64,000 nucleotides of DNA from Ceratotherium simum simum (taxonomy: Eukaryota; Chordata; Mammalia; Perissodactyla; Rhinocerotidae). The stretch spans positions 11,244,199-11,308,198 of the forward strand of contig NW_004454166.1 of NCBI RefSeq assembly GCF_000283155.1, in the 5' to 3' direction. Every line of letters starts with the position of its first letter. Position 1 is the stretch's first letter. Positions 1 to 10,463 of the stretch are shown in pieces. The translations under genes were made by a program, and so were the position numbers. Below the pieces are notes generated by a model, which was given only the letters and a program-made list of their open reading frames with translations, had not been told where the DNA came from and searched no databases.

Positions 1-345
1 GAGAGTGGAGAAGATGAGGTCAGAGCAAAGAGGTAGAGGGCAAATCATGTGGCCCCTTGTAGGTCAGGATAAGAAGTCTGCATAGTGTACTGTGTACAAT
101 GGAATTCATTTTCAGCAGAATTACATGATATAATTTATATTCTTAAAAGATCACTCTGGAAATTGTTTGGAGAATGGATTATAGAGATGCATGCTTGCAG
201 GCAGGAAAACCCTAGAAGCCTACTGCAGAAGTCCAGGCAAGAGGTGATGGTGGCTGGTTCTAGAGCAATAGCTGTTGAGGTGGACAGAAGTAGCTGGACT
301 TGAGATGTATTTTGGATGTAAAGGTGACAGGATTTGATAAGTCAG
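1..345 (-). mobile_element. L2 LINE fragment (antisense), truncated by window edge
   Basis: Ancient L2 sequence read in reverse. It shares collinear blocks with the copies at 55935-56545 and 62615-63990: the 'ggccccttgtaggtcaggataag' type block, 'gatcactctgg' near 149-159, and 'gtccaggcaagaggtgatgg'. These correspond to the end of the L2 ORF2 region. No open frame survives. The element starts before the window. Confidence 0.7.
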
Positions 346-440
346 ATATGGTCAGGGCTGCTAGTCAGCTAGTAAGTCCCTAGAGAGCTCTCCCAGTGGC
401 CAGAATACTGAAATATTTCTATTAGTTGGTAAACAGTCAC

Positions 441-802
441 TGCCAAGATCCCCCAAGTGGTGCTCCTCTCTTCAGCCTGCCTAGCCCAGTCTTAGCAAGA
501 ATCCTGCTAAGTCAGTCACCCTTGATATCTGATCAAGTTCCTCATCCCCCACCTTTGATGTCTAAGTCCTTGGCCTTCCTTTAGCAAGAATCCTATTAGC
601 TCAGTTCAGCAAGACTTCCGCTACCCTTGAGGTCTCTTCTTAGTGACTTTTTATCCACCTTAGTTCTGCTCCTTGGCTACAAATCCTCATTTGTCCTTGT
701 TGTTTTCAGAGTTGAACTTGATATCTCTCCTCTACCGCCATAGAGTTGACTCTGTTATAATAGCCTTGAAAAAAGTCTTCCTTACCATTTTAAGAACTGT
801 CA
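441..802 (+). mobile_element. Probable ERV class I solo LTR
   Basis: The segment has LTR-like layout: TG...CA ends (tgccaag / ctgtca), a TATA-like ggctacaaatcc near 673, and a 3' part resembling the R/U5 of class I LTRs with a degenerate polyadenylation region near 757-775. It contains an internal direct repeat: tagcaagaatcctgctaagt (about 493-514) and tagcaagaatcctattagct (about 582-601). I see no clean target-site duplication, so ends are approximate. Confidence 0.5.
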
Positions 803-1040
803 AAATAATTTTTTCTTAAACAGAGGTAGCATTGCTGGTATATCAACTACCAACTTCCAGAAGTTAGGAACTTTGAACTGCTCTCCTTTCCAAATGTCAA
901 GGTTGCTGCTGCTGAAAATGTTTCACAGGTTAGGAAGAAGAGGAATATCCTTGTTCGCTGTGGAAAGACTTGTCTTTGAGTTGAAACCCCTTAATTGCAT
1001 TACAATGAAGATCTAAGTGGGCTAACTCTTTCATTTATGT

Positions 1041-1112
1041 CTTTTCTCTTCTTTCCTTCCTGTCTTCCTTCCTTCCTTCCTTCCTCCCTCCCTCCCTGCC
1101 TTCCTTCCTCTC
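1041..1112. repeat. Pyrimidine-rich simple repeat (TTCC/CCTC)n
   Basis: Tandem TTCC units grading into CCTC units, interrupted by single substitutions. It directly abuts the 3' end of an antisense L2 fragment. Confidence 0.95.
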
Positions 1113-1245
1113 AATCATTTATTCATTCATTCATCCAAGAAGCATTTACTGAGCCTTGACTATGCACAAGTCTACATGCTCTGTGCCATAGGTTTATAAA
1201 CATGTAGATATTGTAGTCACTGACCTCAAAGGAGAAAGGAAACTA
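1113..1245 (-). mobile_element. L2 LINE 3'-end fragment
   Basis: Starts with the (attc)n / 'atttactgagcc...' signature that is the reverse complement of the L2 3' terminus, followed by a diverged 'ctctgtgccat' stretch equivalent to the L2 'gtgccaggcactgt' block. Confidence 0.6.
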
Positions 1246-1257
1246 AAGTTGGACTCT

Positions 1258-1465
1258 GAGCCCCTACCATGTCACCATGCTGGACATTTCTACATGTATT
1301 CTTACATTTAATCCATCCATAGGACCAGAGAGACAGTTATTCTTGTTCTTTTTTTTCTAAGAGATGATAAAACTGAGTCTTGAAGAAATTAAGGAACTTA
1401 CTCAGGACCACACAGCTACTGAATGTTGGAGGGGAGGTCTCAAAACCAGATGTCAAACATCGAAA
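1258..1465 (-). mobile_element. MIR SINE
   Basis: Reverse-complement MIR core: 'gatgataaaactgag', 'ttaaggaacttactcaggaccacac' and 'cacagctactgaatg' occur in the right order and spacing, with the tRNA-like portion toward the right end. Diverged but recognisable. Confidence 0.8.
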
Positions 1466-1539
1466 TCAAAAAAATATATTTCTTTTGTGCTAGTGTCTAG
1501 TAGGTGCTGGCACATCACTTTGCATATCCACATGCAGTC

Positions 1540-1765
1540 TTTTCTTTTTATTGTGGTAACAACACTTAACACAAGCTCTACCCTCTTAATAAATCTTTAA
1601 GTGTACAAAACAGTATTGTTGACTACAGGCACAATGTTGTACAGCAGATCTCTAGAACTTATTCATCTTATGTAACTGAAACTTTTTACCCATTGAACAG
1701 CAACTCCCCAGTTCCCCCTCCCCTGAGCCCCTGGCAACTACCACTCCACACTCTGCTTCTATGCA
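1540..1765 (-). mobile_element. L1 LINE 3'-end fragment
   Basis: Antisense L1 3'-UTR of the older mammalian L1M type: 'ttattgtggtaac', 'ttaagtgtacaaaacagt', 'acaatgttgtacagcagatc', then 'cccattgaacagcaactcccc' and 'ccctggcaactaccactcc' follow in the expected order. Confidence 0.8.
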
Positions 1766-1824
1766 TAATCTTGTCCAATCCTTTCAACAACCCTGTGAGG
1801 AGAGACATCCCACTTTCAGCAAAA

Positions 1825-2205
1825 GAGAGACTAGGGAAATCTTCAAGGAAAAGGTAATGTCAATTCTGGGCTTTGAAGGATGAGGAGAGGGGAGCATGCA
1901 GAACTGAAGAGAAGACACATTCCAAGGGAGGAAACAGGGTGCTCCAGAAACAGGGGGGACATGATCACAAAGCAGCTGTTGGTGAAACTGGCAGGAGCAG
2001 ACAGAACACAGTGGGAAAGAACAAAAGGTCGAGTCTTCAAGGCCACGCTCAAGGATGTGGCCCTTGTTCAGGCAGCCATGGAGGCGAGGGCTGAACTTCA
2101 GGAAATGTGTGGGTGGGGGTTGAACTGAGAAGGATGGAGGGAGAACCGAGGGTCACTGGAACCAGGTGGGAGGCTATTGCAATAACCCAATGAGGGGTTA
2201 TAAGG
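1825..2205 (-). mobile_element. L2 LINE fragment, with a short MIR-like piece upstream
   Basis: Antisense L2: 'gctttgaaggatgaggag', a stretch equivalent to the 'gcattccaggcagagg' block, then 'gtgggaggctattgcaataac' near 2166-2187, which recurs in other L2 copies. A short MIR-like 'aacaaccctgtgaggag' lies just upstream (about 1787-1804). Short chance reading frames here on both strands are not coding. Confidence 0.65.
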
Positions 2206-2849
2206 CTCTCCCAAGGCAGAGGCTGGGCCGGGAGGCAGAGAAGCACACAGTGAGATGAAAATACACACTGTTTTTCAGAAACAGCATTAAAGACAGGCAA
2301 AACTATGGCCCAAAAATAAACAGTTCTCTTTTGGACCAGAGGCAGCCATGGGCCTACGATGATTTCATTTAAACCTATATATGTTAGATGGCAAGGGCAG
2401 CAGCTGGCCAGTAGTAAATTGCCCCTTATCTCTAGATCCAGGCCATTTCACTCCTCTGCCCAGAGTCTGAATAATAAATGTTCTATTCTTCCAAAGAAAA
2501 TAATGTCATCGAATGAGGTGGAAATATCAAAAATAGGACGGTTTGGATAGAGTTTCATACGATATACCAGAACTCATCTATCTCTTTCCCGGTTGACCCA
2601 CCAGCCCAACAACCTGACCTTGGAAAGTCATTTTCTTCCTCTTTTCAGTACAATTTTAAAAATTGAAGTGTTTTTAGAATTGAAGAGACAAACCTAGGCA
2701 TGAGGCTTGCAGCAAAAAAGGGTAATTGATCTGTTCAGAGAACCAGAGTTCTCCTCCTAAGACTTAATGGGAACAGCTGGAAGCACACCCAGCGAAGACT
2801 ATGGATTATGCGGCCATAGGAAGGGAACTAATTTATTGGCACCTGTTAC
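2206..2849. other. Unassigned intergenic DNA
   Basis: No recognisable repeat, splice-bounded reading frame or motif cluster. Moderately AT-rich single-copy-looking sequence. Confidence 0.5.
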
Positions 2850-3005
2850 TCTTCAACTACTGAGCTTGGTGTTGTGGATTTAATAATGAGCAAGATAATT
2901 CCTGTCCTCACGGTGCTCACAGACGTACAGAAAAATTCCCATTCAGTGTGATGGGAGCAACAATATGGAGAGCAGAGGTTTGGGGAGCCAGAGAAGTTTC
3001 TCAGA
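2850..3005 (-). mobile_element. L2 LINE fragment (weak)
   Basis: 'gttgtggatttaataatgagcaagataattcctgtcctcacggtgctcac' matches, with divergence, the L2-antisense block that reads 'gggatacaacagtgaac...ccctgccctcatggagctcac'. Short and old. Confidence 0.45.
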
Positions 3006-3084
3006 GACCTGAGTAAATCGGCATCATCCAGGGAAGAATACATCAGGCCTCAGAAATCAATGTCTCCTAAACTTTCACATCACA

Positions 3085-3530
3085 CCTCCTGATTCCAAAC
3101 TATATTATAAAGGTAGGGTAATCAAAACAGTATGGTATACTGGCATAAAAATATAGACCAATGGAACAGATTCAAGAGCCCAGAAATAAACCTTCACACA
3201 TAAGATCAACTAATATTTAACAAGGGAGCCAAGAATACTCAATAGGGAAAGGATAGTCTCTTGAATAAATGATGCTGAGAAAACTGGATAATCACATCAA
3301 GAAGAAATGAAATTGGACCCCTATCTCATACCACTCACAAAAATTAACTTGAAATGGATTAAAAACTTAAACATCAGTCCTGAAACCATAAAACTCCTAG
3401 AAGAAAACATAGGGGAAAATCTCCTCGACATTGGTCTTGGCAATAATTATTTTTGGATTTGACTCCAAAAGTAAAGGCAACAAAAGCAAAAACAAACAAG
3501 TGAGATTGCATCAAACTAAAAATGGGAGGA
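3085..3530 (+). mobile_element. L1 LINE ORF2 C-terminal fragment
   Basis: Sense-strand L1 reverse-transcriptase ORF2 remnant: 'acagtatggtatactggcat', 'agaccaatggaacagattc', 'gaaattggacccctatctca' and 'ctcctagaagaaaacatagg' follow in canonical L1 order. Truncated at both ends, with frameshifts; the 3' UTR is absent. The same ORF2 region reappears at 48515-48763. Confidence 0.9.
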
Positions 3531-4740
3531 ACTGTCTTCAGAGGATGTGCATCCTCGTTTTCTGCAGATATTCAAATACAAGTGGGGTGACCACTGGGCA
3601 GGGGTGTGGCAGATGGGCTCAAAATAGTAGGAGGTCATTTGCAATAGATGACTTCAAGCTTCCTTCCAAGCCTAACGTTCTGTGACTCTACCTTGAAGGT
3701 TCATGTGAGGTTTGCTCCAATTCTCCCTCTATCCCTACAGAGCTCCCTACCCAAGGATTAGACATTAAGAAATGGTAAGCAGCACCTTGAACAAATAGGA
3801 CTCATGAAAGGTAATCAGGTGGCAACTCTATTTTTCTGTCTTCTACTTTCCCTTCAAATTGTACTCAAGCCATCGCATGATTTTCTGATCAAAAGTCTGA
3901 TGGTCACTTAAACTCGATGCTGCAAACACAGTATAAATCCAGGGATTTAAAAGTCCAGTCTCCTGTAACAATCAAAGCTGCCAACTGATTCGAAGGTAAG
4001 ACTTTCGCGTACTTCCAGGGAGGGCATGGGTTGGAGGAAGAGGAAGGAGTGTGGAGCTTCCTCCACCTGCCAATTCTCCCCTCCCCCAGCTTGTCAATCG
4101 AAGTTTCTGATCCCCTCAGGGTGGAGGAAGGCAGGGTCAGGTGGGCATAGGTGGTAGGAAAGAAAGGTAAAAGTGGCAGAAAATGTTTTACCTGATTATC
4201 ATGAGCAGGTTGGGCCCTGGGGAAGGGAAGATGCTAAAGTTGTTTTCTAGGGCAGTTCACTGGTGAGCTCTCACAGGCCATGCCCTTGACACAGGGAAAA
4301 GCCCACTGGTCTGGCACTGCTCACTCTCTCCTCTGCCCTAGGCATCCAGAAGTACAACTTCGGCTTAGCCTCTATTGAGGCTACATTTCTCACCGTGACA
4401 ACTCTGTTGGACAGGATACAAGATGCAACCCACCCAGGGTTGCAGATAAACTACCTTGTCTTTGTCCAGACAAAATCTGGGAGTGAAAGTCAATCCCCAA
4501 GAAGGAACAATTCGCCTTTGCTTTGCTGCCACATCAGCTAGATAGCCCTGGTTTCATCCTCTGAGATCCTGGGTGGGGCAGTGGTGTGGGGTCAGACAAC
4601 AGGCCTGTGTGTTCCCCTGGCTGCTCTCTAGTCCCACTGAAACTCCCCTCCCTTGACAAGGCGGGGGAAGCTCCCTTCTACCCTCCTCCTTGGATGGGGA
4701 AGGAGGACTCAGCACAGCCACAACTTTCTCCAAAGAAATC
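3531..4740. other. Unassigned intergenic DNA
   Basis: About 1.2 kb without a repeat I can name. Purine-rich around 4020-4160 and pyrimidine-rich around 4300-4345. No reading frame of note. Confidence 0.45.
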
Positions 4741-5990
4741 CTCATAAATTTTCCCTAAATCTCCACTCTTTCAATCTTATTGTATTCTTGATATGGCTGT
4801 GGGTTTGGTGAGCTGTGGTTTGCAACTTGACTTCTCTGTAATCTCTGCACGTGGCCTAGAATCTCCTTTAGATTGTACATTGTTGCATCAACTGAAATCT
4901 CCAATATAACATCCTGTTTAATTTTCAGTGACCAAATAGGAAAGAAATGATAGAATTTATTAATAGCTAGGTAAGTGCTTGATGCTCCAAAGCAAAGCCC
5001 TTGTAAGAGAATAAAGAATGCAGATGAAGCTCGAAGTCGTTGCTTCCCATTCACTGAATCTCTGCCTCTTCCATTTCCCAAACCCAAGGATGAGATGTTA
5101 TCATTGCAGTGCAAGGAAAGACTAATGTGGAGCAGCACCCCACAACTGCCAGAGGAAGTGGAACAAGTCAAACCACTAAAAAGACCACATTTGGTCCCAA
5201 ATCTAGTGCTGTGTATTCCAGGCATCTTGGTGTGGAATAACAACAGTAGACAAGGTCAGATTGTCATTTGGGAGAAATGAAAGCTGAATGGAAGTGGCCA
5301 AGTCTCCACCAACACGGTAGAGAAAGACCCCAGTATTTCCCAATCCTTGGAGCAGGAAGTAAAAGAGGAACGGGTAGGAGAGCCCACCGCGCATAGATCC
5401 AAGAAGTGAAATAGAAAGAGGATGACTTGATTCCCAGCCCTGAGTAATCCAGAGCTTCCCAACTGGCCAAGTTGCGTGCCATGAATGGATTATAGGTGTG
5501 CCACAAGAGTGCAAAACTCTCAAGCCTTTGGAGCTGCCAGAGACCCTGGACTGGTCACCTCTGGCCATAAGCAGCCTTATTTGGGGACTCTGCAGAGGGT
5601 GACACCAGATGAGTGGGATCTGTTTGTATACCCACAGTCCCCGCAGGCAGGAGCATAATGAGCACCACTCAGCCTCAACACGTTGAGCACAGCCAAGGAG
5701 GAGCCCTTCCACCTGGACAGCCATGCCAGCAGCTAACCACGGAGCCCAGACTGCCCATCGTAGACAAGTCACCCTTGGAGCTTTGGCAGGAGTTTGTGTT
5801 TCCGGTGCCCAAGGGGCACAGTGCATAGCCCAAGGTGCCATCTATGTGTGTTGAGAGAAGGGGGAGCAGGAAGGTTGAGCTTCTAGTGGTGGCCTTCCCA
5901 TATATTTGGGATGTCTGCCCATTTGTAATTGATGTGTCTTTCAGTGGTGACCACTCTAATGATATGTGAGAGTTCTGCAAATTAGATGCA
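4741..5990 (-). other. Unassigned block with two overlapping long reading frames
   Basis: Minus-strand reading frames of 212 codons (5203-5841) and 162 codons (4755-5243) overlap by 41 bp in different frames; these are among the longest frames without N in the window. Neither resembles a family I know, the 212-codon frame is Trp/Leu/Ser-rich in the manner of a non-coding translation, and there is no clear promoter or polyadenylation signal. On the plus strand the 5610-5830 part is also open for 71 codons. It could be a diverged retroviral or other repeat piece, or chance openness in GC-richer DNA. Confidence 0.3.
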
Positions 5991-6748
5991 CATTATGACG
6001 ACGTTGAAGGACTAGATATGAAAAAGTTCAATTAGATTTGAAAAACATTGGCATTATCACAAGAAATTTCAACATTAAATTTGTCGATAAAAGGACGGGC
6101 TATTATAGTCCTTAAATATAATTTCAACTATTATGAATTTTGGAATAGCTGTAAAATGATAGTTTAAATACTTTTTTATGATCTCCTCACATAAACAGTT
6201 TTCAAAATGATCTCCTCATGCAAACAAGGATCATCTTCATTGATGGTGAATATCCAAAATTCCAAGAGATCGTTATTAAAAACTTTTGATCAGGAATAGA
6301 GTATAGCCATTTCAAGCATCAAACTTGATATAAAAAAGTTACATTTCCAGAAGCAAACTCATTTTCTCATTTAAAAAATAGACAATATTCGATTTGGGTG
6401 TTTTAAGCAAACCTAATGTTATCTTTCTCAATTTTTAGTTTTCCTTGTAATTACATGATATAAAAAAATAAAATGATTTTTTCACCTTGTCCTACATAGA
6501 TGTCCCCAGAACCCCTTCAGTCTTCCCACAATATGCTGTAAAAATATTACCATTTTCTGTGTGAGCGGTAATCCCCTGTATTTGAGCACATGGTCTAATA
6601 ATCAACTTAGGTAAGGCTTCCTTCCAACACTATCTTAACCTCGGCGAGGAAGATTAGAGGGAAATTTTCTTATGATAAAATTGCTTCAATGTACCTATTT
6701 TTAAGTTTGCATGCTCTATCAAGAACATATTCATGCACACAATGTGTC
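5991..6748. other. AT-rich unassigned DNA with a short internal duplication
   Basis: Strongly AT-rich. A short near-repeat, 'atgatctcctcacataaac' (about 6178-6196) and 'atgatctcctcatgcaaac' (about 6208-6226), is the only structure seen. No coding potential. Confidence 0.5.
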
Positions 6749-6761
6749 AAGAATGTCTCCT

Positions 6762-6974
6762 GGGCCGGCCCCATGGCTTAGCGGTTAAGTGTGCGCGCTC
6801 CGCTGCTGGCAGCCTGGGTTTGGATCCCAGGCGCACACCGACGCACCGCTTCTCCGGCCATGCTGAGGCCGCGTCCCACATACAGCAACTAGAGGGATGT
6901 GCAACTATGACATACAACTATCTACTGGGGCTTTGGGGGAAAAAATAAATAAATAAAATTATAAAAAAAAAAAA
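6762..6974 (+). mobile_element. ERE SINE, short form, with 13-bp TSD
   Basis: Perissodactyl tRNA-Ser-derived SINE. The head carries a pol III A-box-like 'tggcttagcggttaagtg' and a B-box-like 'ggtttggatcc'. The body ends 'ctactggggctttggggg' followed directly by an A-rich (taaa)n tail. Perfect target-site duplication aagaatgtctcct at 6749-6761 and 6975-6987. Confidence 0.97.
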
Positions 6975-6987
6975 AAGAATGTCTCCT

Positions 6988-7464
6988 AAGAATTTTTCTC
7001 CTCAACTATGGATCTCAGCTCTCAAGATTCTTGCATGAATCTCCTCTTGGGAGGATTGCTCATGGCTACCTCATTCTTCAGGATCCTCCCTCCCATGGGA
7101 AGACATAGAACGTCTGGGCCCTGCACTCTACCAGAGGTTTGATATTACCAAACCACATTTTCTTATTTGGTCATTTGGCCACTTTAAAAAAACAAAAACA
7201 ATTGAATCAAGTTTTAGCATATTCTTTGGCTAATTTCACTATTTTACCTTTAAAAATATTTTCTTTACTCTTTTAACTGATTTGTAATATTTTATCATTT
7301 TTCTCTGAGTCCTGTCCCATTGTGGAATGGGAAGATTGGAGAGATGAAGGTAATCAGAGATTTTCAGAAAAGGCACCACATATGTGACCCAGGTCAGAGA
7401 CACACGCGGCACTGTTTATAGTCAGGGCCGTCCTCAGGAAGCCTTGCTGGGTTGCTCCTATGCT
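6988..7464. other. Unassigned intergenic DNA
   Basis: No repeat or gene recognised; mixed composition with an AT-rich stretch near 7180-7310. Confidence 0.5.
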
Positions 7465-7680
7465 GTCATTCATTGTTCACAACTGTACCAGGCACATGCA
7501 CATACCATTGCTAGTTATCAGAACGACCCTGCAGTATAGATATTAGTAGATCCAACTTACAGATAAGGACACCGAGGCTCAAACTGACCTAGCAATTGCT
7601 CATCTCTAGTGAGTAGGTGAGCGTGTCAGGAGTTACCGTAAGATCTGTCTGATTTTGAACCTATGCTCTTTCTACTCCGA
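7465..7680 (-). mobile_element. MIR SINE
   Basis: Reverse-complement MIR: 'accaggcacatgcacatacc', 'agataaggacaccgaggctc', then 'gattttgaacctatgctctt'. It directly abuts the hAT element that starts at 7681. Confidence 0.75.
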
Positions 7681-7835
7681 CAGTGCTTCTCAAACTTTAA
7701 TGTGCTTATAAGTCACCTGAGCATCTTAAAATGCAGATTCCGATTTAATAGGTCTGGGGTGGGGCCCGAGAGTCTGCATTTCTAACAAGCTCCTAGGTGA
7801 GGCAGATGCTGTCCCCAGACCACACCTGAGCTCAG
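7681..7835 (+). mobile_element. MER5A-like hAT-Charlie DNA transposon
   Basis: Begins with the terminal 'cagtgcttctcaaactttaa' and contains 'aggtctggggtggggcccga' and 'ctgcatttctaacaagctcc', the diagnostic blocks of the MER5A non-autonomous hAT element; it fades into flanking DNA near 7835. A second copy is at 29943-30622. Confidence 0.88.
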
Positions 7836-7914
7836 GTGTGCACACGGCCTCAGCCAGGCCCCTCTGGCGCACTGGCATCAAGGCAACAGCCAGATAGAGC
7901 TGTCGAGGTTATCA

Positions 7915-8165
7915 TTTACAGCTGATTTCGCCCTCTTTCCTTGACTGGCTTTTGATCAGGGTTCCAATGGATGGCTAGCAAGAGCTAATTACAATCCCAA
8001 CTAATTCACTGTGTCAGTTGTTATTCATTAGCAAATTATGTTCCTGACAAACTGCTCTACTGTGGTACCCTAAGTACTGTAATTAAAATCTCAGAAAGTT
8101 GCATGTGGGCCTAATTGATTTCCTTAATGTATTACTCAGACTAAACATTCCATTATTTTGTGTCT
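7915..8165. promoter_or_regulatory. Candidate homeodomain-motif-rich noncoding element
   Basis: A repeat-free stretch with dense homeodomain core sites: TAATTA at 7986-7991 and 8080-8085, TAATTC near 8002, CATTAG near 8026, TAATTG near 8112, and further ATTA cores. The composition resembles developmental enhancers conserved in mammals. This is inference from motif content only. Confidence 0.3.
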
Positions 8166-8649
8166 TGATGTTTATGAAGGGGCGGAACTGCCTCTGCCAC
8201 CCAGGCCGCAGATAGAAGGCTCTGGGTTAACGGGGGGCTTGCCTGCTCTTTGGGGCCTGCTCGCTTCCCCAGCAGCCCTGCCTGAGCGTTCAAGTGACAG
8301 CGGTGATTGCTCTCCACCAGACATATCCACGGAGAAAGGGGTGGTGGGTGATTGGACTTGTGTCTATAATTAATTTGTGTCCTCCTTGGATTTCCAAACT
8401 TCGGGAATGTTGTGATGACTCCCTAGTGTACCGATGGAGAAACGGAGAGATGCTTCCTGAAGCTGTCATGGCCTCATGTCCTATAGGCTCTCCCCTTTAG
8501 CACTGAGCACCACAGGGCAGAACGGAAGAGGGAGCTGGGGAGAATGTCTACATGTCATCTAAAGTCATGTGTGAGGCAGACAAGTCCAAGTGTATTTGGC
8601 AAATTTGGAATGCTATGGATAGCCAGTGTCTATAATGCAGGCCATTGAA
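8166..8649. other. Unassigned intergenic DNA
   Basis: GC-richer than its surroundings (about 8180-8290). An open stretch of 71 codons is present but not protein-like. No repeat recognised. Confidence 0.45.
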
Positions 8650-8740
8650 TTAGACTGTATTCATTCATTCATTCATGTGTTCAACAGCCTCTTAATGAGT
8701 ACCTAGAATGGGCTAGGCCCAGTGCTAGATTCAAAAAAAA
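8650..8740 (-). mobile_element. L2 LINE 3'-end fragment
   Basis: Reverse-complement L2 terminus: (attc)n, 'tgttcaacagcctcttaatgagtacctag', then 'gcccagtgctag'. Confidence 0.65.
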
Positions 8741-8764
8741 AACCATGCAAAATAAGTACAATCA

Positions 8765-9000
8765 TAATAGTGGCAAACACTATTATACACTATTATACAC
8801 TAGGCACTGTTCTAGGAACTTTAAACACATTAACTCATTTACTTCTTGCTCAGTTCCTACGAAGTAGGTACTCTTGTTACCCCTGTTTTACAAATGAGAA
8901 AACTGAGGAACAGAGAAGGTAAGGGACTTGCCTAAGATCACACAGCCAGGATTCAGATCCAATCAGTCTTGCTTGAACCCCTGTGCTATACCGCCTCTCT
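8765..9000 (-). mobile_element. MIR SINE, near full length
   Basis: Well-preserved antisense MIR: 'ctaggcactgttctaggaac', 'acaaatgagaaaactgagg', 'gatcacacagccaggattc' and 'cctgtgctataccgcctctc', so both the core and the tRNA-like end are present. It contains a small 'actattatac' duplication near 8779-8800. Confidence 0.92.
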
Positions 9001-9002
9001 AA

Positions 9003-9215
9003 AGTATAATAATAGCAGCTAATGAGGACTTATCGTGTCCTCATGAGTAATTTTATACTCACAAAAACCCTAATGAGGCAAGTACCATCATTATCCCCAT
9101 TTCACAACTGAGGAAACTGAGGCACAGAGAGGTTGCTTAACCGCCCCCAAGGTCTCACAGCTTGTAAGTGGCAGAGTCAGGATTTGAGCCTATATTCTTA
9201 ATTTCTACGCATCTT
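9003..9215 (-). mobile_element. MIR SINE, second tandem copy
   Basis: A second antisense MIR directly follows the first: 'ctaatgaggcaagtaccatc', 'aactgaggaaactgaggcac', 'ggtctcacagcttgtaagtg', 'gtcaggatttgagcc'. Same orientation, but sequence differences indicate an independent insertion. Confidence 0.92.
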
Positions 9216-10131
9216 AGATAAAACTAGAAGAGATCTGAGAAATGATATAGGGATCAGGGGCCGGCACAGGCCAACAAATTTAAATAATTAAACTCCAGGT
9301 GGCCCTGCTCTAGATTTCCAGCAGACAAAAGTAAGACCCAGGTAGAAAGCGCAGAGCTGGGATGTGAAGGCAGATGGTCCAGCGCCTAAGGCTGCCCTTG
9401 ACCTCTGTAATATCACACCTCTTGCATACCTGCAGTTCTCTGATGCTATCTCCCTGCCCTCTGCCCTACTCACCCTCACTCAGCATCTAACACACCAGGT
9501 GGACCACATGTCTCTAAGGATAAACTTAGGCTGGCAAAACGTTGCATTATTCACTACACACTGTATGTTGAAGAAACTAAAATGTGCTTAATTTCGGAAA
9601 TTCACTTTCATTTTTTATGAAGGCGCACATCAAAAACATGCAATTATAAAAGACAGACATTTCTCACATTTTCCTGATTCTGAAAAAAAAGCCGTCAGCT
9701 GTGAGTTCTTTTGGAAGAATTCGACTATTTTGTTTGCTGGAACAGGAGACTGGGCTTTTTCAATAGGTTATTTCTCACGCTGCACCGACGTGCTAAACGA
9801 GGACTCCCATTATCTGCTGGCTGCCCTAAGCATGATGTGCTTCACTAGTGTTTTCAAGCTCTCTCCCTGGTTCTGGAGCCACAACTTCACATGACTCATC
9901 CCCACTACCCTCTGAGTCACTTCCTGTGTCGCTGGTTCACAGGCTCCCTCCTCACAAATTGTATTATTTCTGCTCCTCTCAGACAAGTGCCTTTTCGCAC
10001 AGCCCAACCCAGGCCTCCAGATCACTTTACTCCCAGACTTCTGCCCCAGGCAGCACAAATTCCTTTCCCTCCGGTTTCTGGGGATGATCTGACTACATGC
10101 CATCCTTGATGAGTTCCCTCTTTCAGCAGTT
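9216..10131. other. Unassigned intergenic DNA
   Basis: No repeat recognised. Overlapping frames of 72-108 codons near 9810-10136 on both strands sit in GC-balanced DNA and show no protein-like pattern. Confidence 0.45.
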
Positions 10132-10144
10132 TCCACTCATTATT

Positions 10145-10450
10145 TTTTTTATTTTTATTTTTTTGTGAGGAAGATCAGCCCTGAGCTAACATCCATGCTA
10201 ATCCTCCTCTTTTTGCTGAGGAAGACCGGCTCTGAGCTAACATCTATTGCCAATCCTCCTCCTTTTTTTGTTCCCCAAAGCCCCAGTAGATAGTTGTATG
10301 TCATAGCTGCACATCCTTCTAGTTGCTGTATGTGGGACGCAGCCTCAGCATGGCCAGAGAAGTGGTGCGTCAGTGCCCGCCTGGGATCCGAACCCGGGCC
10401 GCCAGTAGCGGACCGCGCGCACTTAACCGCTAAGCCACGGGGCCGGCCCC
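10145..10450 (-). mobile_element. ERE SINE, long form, with 13-bp TSD
   Basis: Antisense ERE with its A-tail on the left as T-runs. It carries the extended 3' part ('gatcagccctgagctaacat', 'accggctctgagctaac') before the standard body and head. Target-site duplication tccactcattatt at 10132-10144 and 10451-10463 is perfect. Confidence 0.97.
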
Positions 10451-10463
10451 TCCACTCATTATT

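Noticed and set aside
6781..6850. tRNA-Ser-like sequence with A- and B-box-like motifs
   Set aside because: Part of an ERE SINE with a TSD and A-tail; not a functional tRNA gene. The same holds for all other ERE heads.
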